Source: an uncultured Dyadobacter sp.
GTDB taxonomy: Bacteria; Bacteroidota; Bacteroidia; Cytophagales; Spirosomataceae
Direction: 5' to 3'
Length of the DNA stretch: 13,677 bases
Assembly: GCA_946481035.1 (NCBI GenBank)
Contig: CAMLNK010000017.1
Location: forward strand, 1 to 13,677
Shown here in pieces: positions 6,398 through 13,405 of the stretch; the stretch's first letter is position 1, and every line of letters starts with the position of its first letter. A program made the translations under genes and the position numbers. The notes beneath the pieces are model-generated. The model was not told the DNA's origin and searched no databases. It saw only the letters and a list, made by a program, of their open reading frames with translations.

Positions 6398-9241
6398 GTG
6401 CCCAAAAATACGAGCATCAAATCCGTTCTGATTATCGGTTCAGGTCCCATCGTTATCGGACAGGCGTGCGAGTTTGACTACTCCGGCTCTCAGGCCGCCC
6501 GTTCACTACGCGAAGAGGGGATCGAGGTAGTTCTGATCAACTCCAACCCTGCAACCATCATGACTGACCCTATCAGTGCAGATCATGTGTACCTGTTGCC
6601 GCTGGAAAAGAAGTACATCGTTGAAATTCTGGAAAAACACAAGGCGATGGGCAGGCCCATCGACGCGGTACTTCCTACAATGGGAGGCCAAACGGCGCTG
6701 AACCTGGCAATCGATTGCGACAAGGCAGGTATCTGGAAAAAGTACGAGGTGGATATTATCGGTGTGGATATCAAAGCGATTGAAACAACTGAAGACCGGG
6801 AGAAATTCCGTCTGAAAATGCTCGAACTCGGTGTGAATGTGTGCCAGGGCCGCACTGCCCGCTCTTTCCTCGAAGGAAAAGAGATCGCACAGGAAATCGG
6901 CTTCCCGCTCGTAATCCGTCCTTCATTTACCCTTGGCGGTACAGGAGGTGGATTTGTGGAAAAAGAAGAAGATTTCGACAAAGCGCTGAACTACGGCTTG
7001 CACGCATCGCCTGTACACGAGGTACTGGTGGAGCAAAGTGTAATGGGCTGGAAAGAATACGAGCTTGAATTGCTCCGCGACAGCAAGGGTAACTTCATCA
7101 TCATCTGTTCGATCGAAAACTTCGACCCGATGGGTGTGCACACGGGCGACAGTATCACCGTAGCGCCTGCAATGACGCTTCCCGATACCTTGTACCAGCA
7201 AATGCGCGACCTTTCGATCAAGATGATGAACGGTATCGGCAAGTTTGCGGGTGGCTGTAACGTACAGTTCTCGGTGAACCCTGCGGATGACAAGATCATC
7301 GCGATCGAAATCAACCCGCGCGTTTCGCGTTCATCGGCCCTGGCATCGAAAGCGACTGGTTACCCTATCGCAAAAATCGCTGCGAAAATGGCGATCGGTT
7401 ACGACCTCGACGAGCTCATTAACCCGATCACCGGCAGCACTTCGGCATTCTTCGAGCCTTCGATCGACTACGTGATCGTGAAAGTTCCTCGTTGGAACTT
7501 CGATAAATTCAAAGGCGCTGACCGTTCACTGGGACTTCAAATGAAGTCGGTAGGTGAAGCAATGGGTATCGGACGTAACTTCCAGGAGGCATTGCAGAAA
7601 GCATGCCAGTCGCTGGAAATCCGTCGCAACGGCCTTGGTGCCGACGGCCGCGAGCTCCGCGACCAGGAGGCTATCAAGCACAGCCTGGCACATCCGAGCT
7701 GGGACCGCCTGTTCCACATTTATGATGCATTCAAAATAGGTCTGTCGTTCAAAACGATCCAGAACCTGACCAAAATAGATGCGTGGTTCCTCCGCCAGAT
7801 CGAAGAGTTGATCGAGCTGGAACACCAAATCGAGAAATACGACCTGGAAGACCTGCCGAAAGACCTTCTTTTGACAGCAAAACAGAAAGGTTACGCCGAC
7901 CGTCAGATCGCGCATTTGATCGGCACGAAGGAAAGCAAGGTTTACGATCGCCGGAAAGCATTGGGTATCAAGCGTGTGTATAAATGCGTGGACACCTGCG
8001 CGGCGGAGTTCGAAGCAAAAACACCTTACTACTACTCTACTTTCAACACCTCGCAGGAATTTCCTGACAACGAGTCGGTCGTGAGCGATCGCAAGAAAGT
8101 GATGGTATTGGGTTCAGGCCCTAACCGGATCGGCCAGGGTATTGAGTTCGACTACTCTTGTGTACACGGCGTATTGGCGGCGAAAGAGGCTGGTTACGAA
8201 ACCATTATGGTGAACTGTAACCCTGAAACCGTTTCGACCGACCCGGACATTTCCGACAAACTTTACTTCGAGCCGGTTTTCTGGGAGCACGTTTTCGACA
8301 TTATCGAGCACGAAAAGCCTGAGGGCGTGATCGTTCAGCTGGGCGGTCAGACGGCCCTGAAAATGGCTGAGAAGCTGGAAAAATACGGTGTGAAAATCAT
8401 CGGTACCGATTTCCACTCGCTCGACTGGGCCGAAGACCGCGGACGGTTCTCGTCATTGCTCGAAGAACTGGGCATTCCTTATCCGAAATTCGGTACGGTA
8501 AGAACTTCCGACGCTGCGGTGGAGCTTTCACGCACGCTGGGCTTCCCGTTGCTGGTTCGTCCGAGCTACGTTTTGGGTGGCCAGAGCATGAAGATCGTGA
8601 TCAACGAAAAGGAAATGGAACAGCATGTGGTGAAAATCCTGCAAGACATTCCGGATAACAATATCCTCCTTGACCACTTCCTCGAAGGTGCATTGGAAGC
8701 AGAAGCCGATGCAATCTGCGACGGCGAAGACGCTTACATCATTGGCGTAATGGAGCATATCGAGCCGGCGGGTATCCACTCCGGCGACTCCCACGCTGCA
8801 TTGCCTCCATTCGATCTTACGGCCGACGAAATCCGTCAGATTGAAGAGCATACCCGCAAAATCGCGCTGGCGATGAACGTGAAGGGGCTTATCAACGTAC
8901 AATTCGCGGTGAAAGACGGCGTTGTGTACGTGATCGAAGCCAACCCGCGTGCGTCGCGTACCGTGCCGTTCATTTGCAAGGCTTACAAAGAGCCATATGT
9001 GAACTACGCTACCAAGCTGATGCTCGGCGACAAAAAGGTGAAGGATTTCAACTTCCAACCGGAGAAAAATGGCTGGGCGATCAAGATCCCTGTATTCTCA
9101 TTCAACAAATTCCCGAATGTGAACAAGGAACTCGGCCCCGAAATGAAATCGACCGGCGAAGCGATCTACTTCATCAAGGATCTCGAAGACGAATTCTTCC
9201 AAAAAATCTACGGCGAAAGGAATCTTTACCTGAGCCGGTAA
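6398..9241 (+). CDS. carB: Carbamoyl-phosphate synthase large subunit, without the MGS regulatory domain
   Basis: The large subunit makes carbamoyl phosphate from bicarbonate, ammonia (supplied from glutamine by CarA) and two ATP, for pyrimidine and arginine synthesis in the cytoplasm. Both ATP-grasp halves are present. The first begins SVLIIGSGPIVIGQACEFDY near residue 10 and holds NPRVSRSSALASKATGYP near 307. The second begins VMVLGSGPNRIGQGIEFDYS near 570 and holds NPRASRTVPF near 849, with the helical oligomerisation region between them. The protein ends soon after EMKSTGEA (about 915), so the roughly 130-residue MGS-like allosteric domain at the C-terminus of the E. coli enzyme (1073 residues) is missing. 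I chose GTG at 6398 (947 residues) because homologues start MPK-T-SIKSVLIIGSG; the ATG at 6302 adds 32 unlike residues. carA is not in the window. Confidence 0.96.
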   Translation: MPKNTSIKSVLIIGSGPIVIGQACEFDYSGSQAARSLREEGIEVVLINSNPATIMTDPISADHVYLLPLEKKYIVEILEKHKAMGRPIDAVLPTMGGQTALNLAIDCDKAGIWKKYEVDIIGVDIKAIETTEDREKFRLKMLELGVNVCQGRTARSFLEGKEIAQEIGFPLVIRPSFTLGGTGGGFVEKEEDFDKALNYGLHASPVHEVLVEQSVMGWKEYELELLRDSKGNFIIICSIENFDPMGVHTGDSITVAPAMTLPDTLYQQMRDLSIKMMNGIGKFAGGCNVQFSVNPADDKIIAIEINPRVSRSSALASKATGYPIAKIAAKMAIGYDLDELINPITGSTSAFFEPSIDYVIVKVPRWNFDKFKGADRSLGLQMKSVGEAMGIGRNFQEALQKACQSLEIRRNGLGADGRELRDQEAIKHSLAHPSWDRLFHIYDAFKIGLSFKTIQNLTKIDAWFLRQIEELIELEHQIEKYDLEDLPKDLLLTAKQKGYADRQIAHLIGTKESKVYDRRKALGIKRVYKCVDTCAAEFEAKTPYYYSTFNTSQEFPDNESVVSDRKKVMVLGSGPNRIGQGIEFDYSCVHGVLAAKEAGYETIMVNCNPETVSTDPDISDKLYFEPVFWEHVFDIIEHEKPEGVIVQLGGQTALKMAEKLEKYGVKIIGTDFHSLDWAEDRGRFSSLLEELGIPYPKFGTVRTSDAAVELSRTLGFPLLVRPSYVLGGQSMKIVINEKEMEQHVVKILQDIPDNNILLDHFLEGALEAEADAICDGEDAYIIGVMEHIEPAGIHSGDSHAALPPFDLTADEIRQIEEHTRKIALAMNVKGLINVQFAVKDGVVYVIEANPRASRTVPFICKAYKEPYVNYATKLMLGDKKVKDFNFQPEKNGWAIKIPVFSFNKFPNVNKELGPEMKSTGEAIYFIKDLEDEFFQKIYGERNLYLSR

Positions 9242-9258
9242 GAATAAGGTCATAATGC

Positions 9259-9290
9259 ATAAAGCCCGGGTCTCCCCGGGCTTTATCTTT
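9259..9290 (+). terminator. Rho-independent terminator after carB
   Basis: A perfect 12-bp hairpin: left arm ATAAAGCCCGGG (9259-9270), loop TCTC, right arm CCCGGGCTTTAT (9275-9286), followed by a short T-rich tail (CTTTT). It begins 17 bases after the carB stop. It lies between convergent genes, so it may also stop transcripts of the minus-strand DUF4834-type gene, although the tail on that side is not T-rich. Confidence 0.9.
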
Positions 9291-9316
9291 TATAGCATTT
9301 CAAAAAAATTCGTTTC

Positions 9317-9574
9317 TTACTTCACTTCCTCATAATCCACATACTCCCCACCTTTGAACTTCGACGCCTCGCTGTTGTTCTGCGGATTGCTGTCGACCCT
9401 GATGCCTCCCGGCTTGGTGCGGGCGCGATCCTGTTGCTGCTGCGCGCGGAATGCTCTTTCCTGTTGTTTGACCAGCTGCCTGCCCACCAGCAGGTGGAAA
9501 ATGAAGCGCCGGAAAAACGGCACGAACGCAATCAGGAGCAGGAATATGAGTAATATATTAAATACCAGTTTCAT
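9317..9574 (-). CDS. DUF4834-type small membrane protein
   Basis: An 85-residue protein with one N-terminal membrane helix (about residues 3-20, NILLIFLLLIAFVPFFRR). A basic juxtamembrane stretch, a Gln/Arg-rich middle (KQQERAFRAQQQQDRART) and the C-terminal signature GGEYVDYEEVK follow. This layout matches what I recall of DUF4834, a family of small Bacteroidota proteins of unknown function. The tail probably faces the cytoplasm, given the positive charges after the helix. It lies 124 bases downstream of bshA on the same strand, so it could share its transcript, but the spacing also allows its own promoter. It converges with carB. Confidence 0.7.
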   Translation of the reverse strand: MKLVFNILLIFLLLIAFVPFFRRFIFHLLVGRQLVKQQERAFRAQQQQDRARTKPGGIRVDSNPQNNSEASKFKGGEYVDYEEVK

Positions 9575-9698
9575 TTTTCAACAATTTTTTACCTCAATCA
9601 ATAACGTAAACCTAGCATAAATAGCACACGAATATAAGTAAAACCTCATGAAAGACGAAACCGGGCATTAAGCGGCGCTCTCGCATTACGGGCGGCTT

Positions 9699-10841
9699 TT
9701 ACGCCAGATCAACCGCTTTGCTGTCCTCTACCACGCGTTCATAATAGGCTTCGTAATGCGGCAGGATCTTCGCCACGTCGAATTCGCGGGCTCGTGCCAA
9801 TGCATTCGCTTTGAAAGTAGGCAGGTTCGCATCGTCCAGAATGTAGGCCGCGTGTTTCACCATATCTTCCACATCACCCACGTCGCTCAGGAAGCCGGTT
9901 ACGCCGTGTACATTCAACTCCGGCAAGCCGCCTGCATTGGATGTGATAATAGGCACTTCGCAAGCCAGTGCTTCCAATGCTGCAAGTCCGAAACTTTCGG
10001 ATTCGGAAGGCATGAGGAACAGGTCGGCCACGGAAAGCACTTCTTCGATGGCATCCAGCTTACCCAGGAAACGGACGTCGGAAAGCATATCCAGGTCCTT
10101 GCAGAGGCGTTCGATACGCATACGGTCGGGACCGTCGCCTACGAGGAGCAATTTGCTTGGCAGCAGTTTGCGCAGCTTTTCGAAGATCATGATCACGTCG
10201 TCGATCCTTTTGACCTTCCTGAAATTGGAAGTATGGACGATCAGTTTCTCGTTATTGGGGCAAATGGCGAGTTTGAAATGGTCTTTCTTCTGACGGCTGA
10301 AACGGTCGAGATCGATGAAGTTGGGGATTACCTCAATGTCCTTGGTGATCTTGAAATGATCGTAGGTATCTCTTTTCAGCGAGTCGGAAACCGCGGTAAT
10401 GCCGTCCGATTGGTTGATACTGAATGTCACCACCGGCTCGTAGGACGGGTCCTTTCCGACCAGGGTAATGTCCGTCCCGTGCAATGTGGTAATCACCGGA
10501 ATGTGAATGCCTTGTGCGGCCAGGATTTGCTTCGCGAGGTACGCCGACGACGCGTGCGGGATCGCGTAATGTACGTGAAGTAAATCGAGCCCTGCATTGG
10601 CTGCTACATGCACCATTTCGCTCGACAGTGCCGACTCGTAAGGCGGGTACTGGAACAATGGATAGGCAGGTATATTTACTTCGTGATAATAGAGGTTCTC
10701 ATTAAAAAAATCCAGCCGTTGTGGCTGAGAATAGGTAATGAAATGAACCTGGTGGCCAGCTTTCGCAAGCGCTTTTCCAAGCTCGGTAGCTACCACACCG
10801 CTTCCTCCGAAGGTAGGATAGCATACGATACCAATTTTCAT
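9699..10841 (-). CDS. bshA: N-acetyl-alpha-D-glucosaminyl L-malate synthase
   Basis: A 380-residue GT4-family retaining glycosyltransferase. It joins N-acetylglucosamine from UDP-GlcNAc to L-malate, the first step of bacillithiol synthesis in the cytoplasm. The N-terminal half shows the BshA pattern: MKIGIVCYPTFGGSGVVATE (residues 1-20, glycine loop), the LHVHYAIPHASSAYLAK block (88-104), and TTLHGTDITLVGKDPSY (118-134). The C-terminal UDP-sugar domain has SNFRKVKRI, LLLVGDGPDR and the GT4 E-x7-E motif in ESFGLAALE (E282, E290). Length fits the family. The deacetylase (bshB) and cysteine-adding enzyme (bshC) are not in this window, as is usual when the pathway genes are scattered. It is divergent from the UbiA-type gene across a 181-base gap. 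Confidence 0.95.
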   Translation of the reverse strand: MKIGIVCYPTFGGSGVVATELGKALAKAGHQVHFITYSQPQRLDFFNENLYYHEVNIPAYPLFQYPPYESALSSEMVHVAANAGLDLLHVHYAIPHASSAYLAKQILAAQGIHIPVITTLHGTDITLVGKDPSYEPVVTFSINQSDGITAVSDSLKRDTYDHFKITKDIEVIPNFIDLDRFSRQKKDHFKLAICPNNEKLIVHTSNFRKVKRIDDVIMIFEKLRKLLPSKLLLVGDGPDRMRIERLCKDLDMLSDVRFLGKLDAIEEVLSVADLFLMPSESESFGLAALEALACEVPIITSNAGGLPELNVHGVTGFLSDVGDVEDMVKHAAYILDDANLPTFKANALARAREFDVAKILPHYEAYYERVVEDSKAVDLA

Positions 10842-10955
10842 ATTAGGTCAGCAAAAGGTTGAATGTCCGGTATGAACAACCGTCCGGATAACGGTTCAAA
10901 ATAGCTAACAACAAATGCAGGTTTTTTATCCCACAAATGGATAAAGAAGTGAAGA

Positions 10956-10988
10956 ATTGTCGTTAATGGGATAAAATGAATAATTTTA
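10956..10988 (+). promoter_or_regulatory. Candidate promoter of the UbiA-type gene
   Basis: ATTG at 10956-10959 and TAATTTTA at 10981-10988 are 21 bases apart. They resemble the Bacteroidota -33 (TTTG) and -7 (TAnnTTTG) boxes, each with one mismatch. The start codon follows about 35 bases later. This is a pattern match in AT-rich DNA only. Confidence 0.35.
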
Positions 10989-11022
10989 TTGCCTAAACCT
11001 TCTTTTTCCAGCGTCAAACTTC

Positions 11023-11904
11023 ATGAATGTGTCGGCCAGACCCAAGATCACAACGTGGGATTATGTCACCGGGAGTGCGCGTCTTGTGCGCATGACCAAC
11101 CTCATCATTGTGGCCCTCACACAATACCTTACACGCATCCTGCTCATCGGTCCGCGGCACGAATGGAAATCGATCGTGGCGGATATCGATATGTTCGTGC
11201 TTTCGCTTTCAACCGTTTGCATTGCCGCTGCCGGTTACATTATAAACGACTATTTCGACGTCAAGATCGACATCGTCAACAAGCCCGAACGTGTGGTGGT
11301 AGGCCGCTACCTGAAACGCCGCTGGGCCATGGGCGCGCACCAGGTGTTGAACGTCGTCGGGGCGGTGCTGGGGCTGGTGGTCAGTCCGTATATTTTCGTC
11401 ATCAACGTATTCTCGATCACCCTGCTCTGGTTCTATTCCGAGCGTTACAAGCGGCTGCCTTTCATAGGGAACTTCATCGTTTCGCTGCTCACGGGCCTTA
11501 CGTTGCTCATCCTTACGGTGCATTACCCCGCCAACAGGCATCTGGTGTTCATTTACGCGGTATTTTCTTTCTTCATCTCGCTCATCCGCGAAGTGGTGAA
11601 GGATATGGAGGACATCCGCGGCGATGAAGCGCACGGCTGCCGCACGCTGCCGATCATCTGGGGCATCCGGCGTACCAAAACATTCCTCTATTCGGTCATC
11701 GTCACTTTCGTGTTTACACTGTTTGTGATGGCCCGCGCATTACACAATAACCTGCTCACCCTCCTGTTCCTTTTGCTCCTGATCCCGATCGCATTGCTTG
11801 TACTCCGCCTCTACCAGGCCGATACACGTCGCGATTTTAAGGAAATCAGCAGCCTTTGCAAGATCATTATGCTGCTCGGACTGATCACCATGATCTGGAC
11901 CTGA
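11023..11904 (+). CDS. UbiA-family prenyltransferase (possibly geranylgeranylglycerol-phosphate type)
   Basis: A 293-residue integral membrane protein with about eight or nine hydrophobic helices. Both aspartate-rich motifs that bind Mg and prenyl diphosphate are intact: NDYFDVKID (N75, D76, D79, D83) and DMEDIRGD (194-201), with the usual basic patch around R189. UbiA enzymes transfer a prenyl chain to an aromatic ring, a chlorophyll-type substrate, or glycerol phosphate. The YIINDYFDVKIDIVNKPERV form resembles Bacteroidota proteins commonly annotated as geranylgeranylglycerol-phosphate geranylgeranyltransferase. I cannot tell the substrate from sequence, and no menaquinone or ether-lipid gene is adjacent. 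MenA (menaquinone) is the main alternative but usually occurs with other men genes or has a different motif context. A later Met at residue 24 could be an alternative start. Confidence 0.85.
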   Translation: MNVSARPKITTWDYVTGSARLVRMTNLIIVALTQYLTRILLIGPRHEWKSIVADIDMFVLSLSTVCIAAAGYIINDYFDVKIDIVNKPERVVVGRYLKRRWAMGAHQVLNVVGAVLGLVVSPYIFVINVFSITLLWFYSERYKRLPFIGNFIVSLLTGLTLLILTVHYPANRHLVFIYAVFSFFISLIREVVKDMEDIRGDEAHGCRTLPIIWGIRRTKTFLYSVIVTFVFTLFVMARALHNNLLTLLFLLLLIPIALLVLRLYQADTRRDFKEISSLCKIIMLLGLITMIWT

Positions 11905-11955
11905 GGAGCCGATTATTTTAACACTTCACGCCGCTTAATTAACCGGTTGAAAAGT

Positions 11956-11963
11956 TATATTTG
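11956..11963 (+). promoter_or_regulatory. Candidate -7 element before the DUF3108/TapB-like gene (TATATTTG)
   Basis: TATATTTG matches the TAnnTTTG -7 consensus exactly and lies 32 bases before the ATG at 11996, a normal leader length for this group. The -33 region is poor. It suggests the downstream gene is transcribed separately from the prenyltransferase. Confidence 0.45.
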
Positions 11964-11995
11964 ATCACCCCAAAAACTAAATCGCAGTTACTACT

Positions 11996-12691
11996 ATGAA
12001 AAAGTTAATCCTGTGGAGCATCGCTTGTATCATGATGCTCAGCGCGAGGGCTTTTGCCCAGGAATGTGCCGGCTATGCCTTTAAAGAAGGCGGCGGATTT
12101 GAAATGAACAACTACGACGGCAAGGGCAAGGCGCTCGGTACCCTCAGCTACAAAATCGTCAAAGTGGCCAAGGAAGGCAGCAATACGGTGGTGACGATCG
12201 ATATGGAATCTTTCAATACGAAAGGTAAATCCGAGCTCAAAAACACTTACCAGATGAAATGCGACGGAAATATGCTCACGCTGGACGCGGCTTCAATGAT
12301 TAACCAGGAGCAGCTGAAATCGTTTCAGAATATGGAGATGAAATTTACCTACGACAATATTGAAATCCCGTCCAAGCTCGCGGTTGGCGACAAGTTGAAG
12401 GATGCGGCTGTCAAAGGCGAAGGGAAGTCGGGACCTATGCCGGTGATTTTCAATATGTTTATTAAAAACCGCAAAGTAACCAGCCAGGAAAAGCTGACCA
12501 TCGCGGCAGGAAGCTACGATGTTTACAAAATCAATTCGGATATGAATATGGAAATGGTCATGGGCTTTCCCGTGAAAATGGAAATGCAAACCGTTTCTTA
12601 CCGCGCACCCGGCATTGTTTGGGACCTGAAAACCGAGACTTACCGCAAAGGGAAACTGATGGGGTATAGCGAGCTTGCGAAAATTTATTGA
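11996..12691 (+). CDS. Secreted DUF3108/TapB-like protein
   Basis: A 231-residue protein with a signal peptide (residues 1-21, ending SARAFA, then QECAGY). The mature part is beta-rich with repeated hydrophobic and polar alternation: LGTLSYKIVKVAKEGSNTVVTIDMESF, MEMKFTYDNIEIPSKLAVGDKLKDA, then KLTIAAGSYDVYKINSDMNMEM and YRAPGIVWDLKTETYRKGKLMGYSEL. The IAAGSYDVYKI and PGIVWDLKTE stretches resemble the DUF3108-like fold of Bacteroidota TapB-family proteins, as I recall them. Function is unknown to me; a periplasmic or outer-membrane lipid-binding role is a guess. Two cysteines (C24 and C89) could form a disulfide. The gene has its own candidate promoter and a strong terminator, so it is probably monocistronic. 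Confidence 0.7.
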   Translation: MKKLILWSIACIMMLSARAFAQECAGYAFKEGGGFEMNNYDGKGKALGTLSYKIVKVAKEGSNTVVTIDMESFNTKGKSELKNTYQMKCDGNMLTLDAASMINQEQLKSFQNMEMKFTYDNIEIPSKLAVGDKLKDAAVKGEGKSGPMPVIFNMFIKNRKVTSQEKLTIAAGSYDVYKINSDMNMEMVMGFPVKMEMQTVSYRAPGIVWDLKTETYRKGKLMGYSELAKIY

Positions 12692-12721
12692 TTTCAGACA
12701 AGTCAATATTAACATTTCCCT

Positions 12722-12760
12722 AAAGAACGGCTTGCGGTTCGTCGGCAAGCCGTTCTTTTA
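12722..12760 (+). terminator. Rho-independent terminator after the DUF3108/TapB-like gene
   Basis: A perfect 14-bp hairpin: left arm AAAGAACGGCTTGC (12722-12735), nine-base loop, right arm GCAAGCCGTTCTTT (12745-12758), with T-rich sequence on the right and an A-run at the left base. It starts about 30 bases after the stop codon and separates this gene from purN. Confidence 0.9.
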
Positions 12761-12780
12761 TAGCTTTGCCCGGGTATTTT

Positions 12781-12810
12781 TTTGAAGATACTTCTTATCT
12801 ATTATATATC
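12781..12810 (+). promoter_or_regulatory. Weak candidate promoter for purN
   Basis: TTTG at 12781-12784 is followed 18 bases later by TATATATC (12803-12810), an imperfect TAnnTTTG. It sits between the upstream terminator and the purN ATG at 12825. A promoter is expected here because of the terminator, but the -7 match is only partial. Confidence 0.3.
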
Positions 12811-12824
12811 AACTACGCTTAATA

Positions 12825-13394
12825 ATGAAGAGAATTGCCATTTTTGCCTCCGGTTCGGGGTCCAATGCCGAAAAGATCTGCGAGCATTTCGCAGACCGCG
12901 ACGACGTGGATGTGTCGCTGATTTTCACTAACAACCCCATGGCCGGAGTGATTAAAAGGGCGCTCAAATTACAGGTCCCGGTTGTGTTCTTCGACCGGAA
13001 AACCTTTTACCACACCGGAAAAATTCCGCAAATCCTGCAAAACGAAGGCATCGACCTGGTGGTACTTGCCGGTTTTATGATGCTCGTGCCACCGGTACTC
13101 GTCGAGTCGTTCCCGAATAAAATGATCAATATCCACCCGGCACTGCTGCCTAAATACGGCGGCAAAGGCATGTACGGGCATTTTGTGCATGAGGCAGTGG
13201 TAAATGCGGGTGAAACCGAATCGGGCATTACGATCCATTACGTGAATGAGCATTACGACGAGGGCGACATTATTTTCCAGGCCAAATGTGAAGTGACACC
13301 CGGCGATACGGCCGAAGACGTCGCGCGTAAGGTGCACGCGCTCGAATATGCGCATTACCCGCGCGTGATCGACGAAATCCTCACCGGCCGATAA
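12825..13394 (+). CDS. purN: Phosphoribosylglycinamide formyltransferase (folate-dependent)
   Basis: A 189-residue GAR transformylase. It transfers the formyl group of 10-formyltetrahydrofolate to GAR, an early step of purine synthesis in the cytoplasm. The N-terminal phosphate-binding loop is IAIFASGSGSNAEKI (about residues 4-18). The catalytic block is MINIHPALLPKYGGKGMYG (100-118) with N102 and H104, and the third catalytic residue is D145 in HYDEGDIIFQ, matching Asn106/His108/Asp144 of E. coli PurN. Length is as expected. The KYGGKGMYGHFVHEAV variant after the HP motif is the form I associate with Bacteroidota. It follows a strong terminator, and the next gene begins 11 bases after its stop, so purN probably leads a transcript with the transporter. 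Confidence 0.96.
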   Translation: MKRIAIFASGSGSNAEKICEHFADRDDVDVSLIFTNNPMAGVIKRALKLQVPVVFFDRKTFYHTGKIPQILQNEGIDLVVLAGFMMLVPPVLVESFPNKMINIHPALLPKYGGKGMYGHFVHEAVVNAGETESGITIHYVNEHYDEGDIIFQAKCEVTPGDTAEDVARKVHALEYAHYPRVIDEILTGR

Positions 13395-13405
13395 GCTCCT
13401 GCGCA

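Noticed and set aside
6289..6477. Short open frame upstream of and overlapping the carB start, considered as a leader peptide.
   Set aside because: Its start lies upstream of or inside the likely promoter, it runs deep into carB coding sequence, and it shows no run of regulatory codons or attenuator hairpin.
8528..9058. 176-residue minus-strand frame inside carB.
   Set aside because: It is the antisense of the conserved second ATP-grasp half of CarB and has no independent support.
9650..9698. GC-rich stretch after the bshA stop, checked as a terminator.
   Set aside because: The arms CGGGCATTAAGCG and CGCATTACGGGCG look like mirror images but are not complementary, so no stable hairpin forms.
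9756..10583. 275-residue plus-strand frame opposite bshA.
   Set aside because: BshA on the minus strand is unambiguous, and the plus frame is a shadow rich in His, Gln and Val, as expected from the antisense of such a gene.
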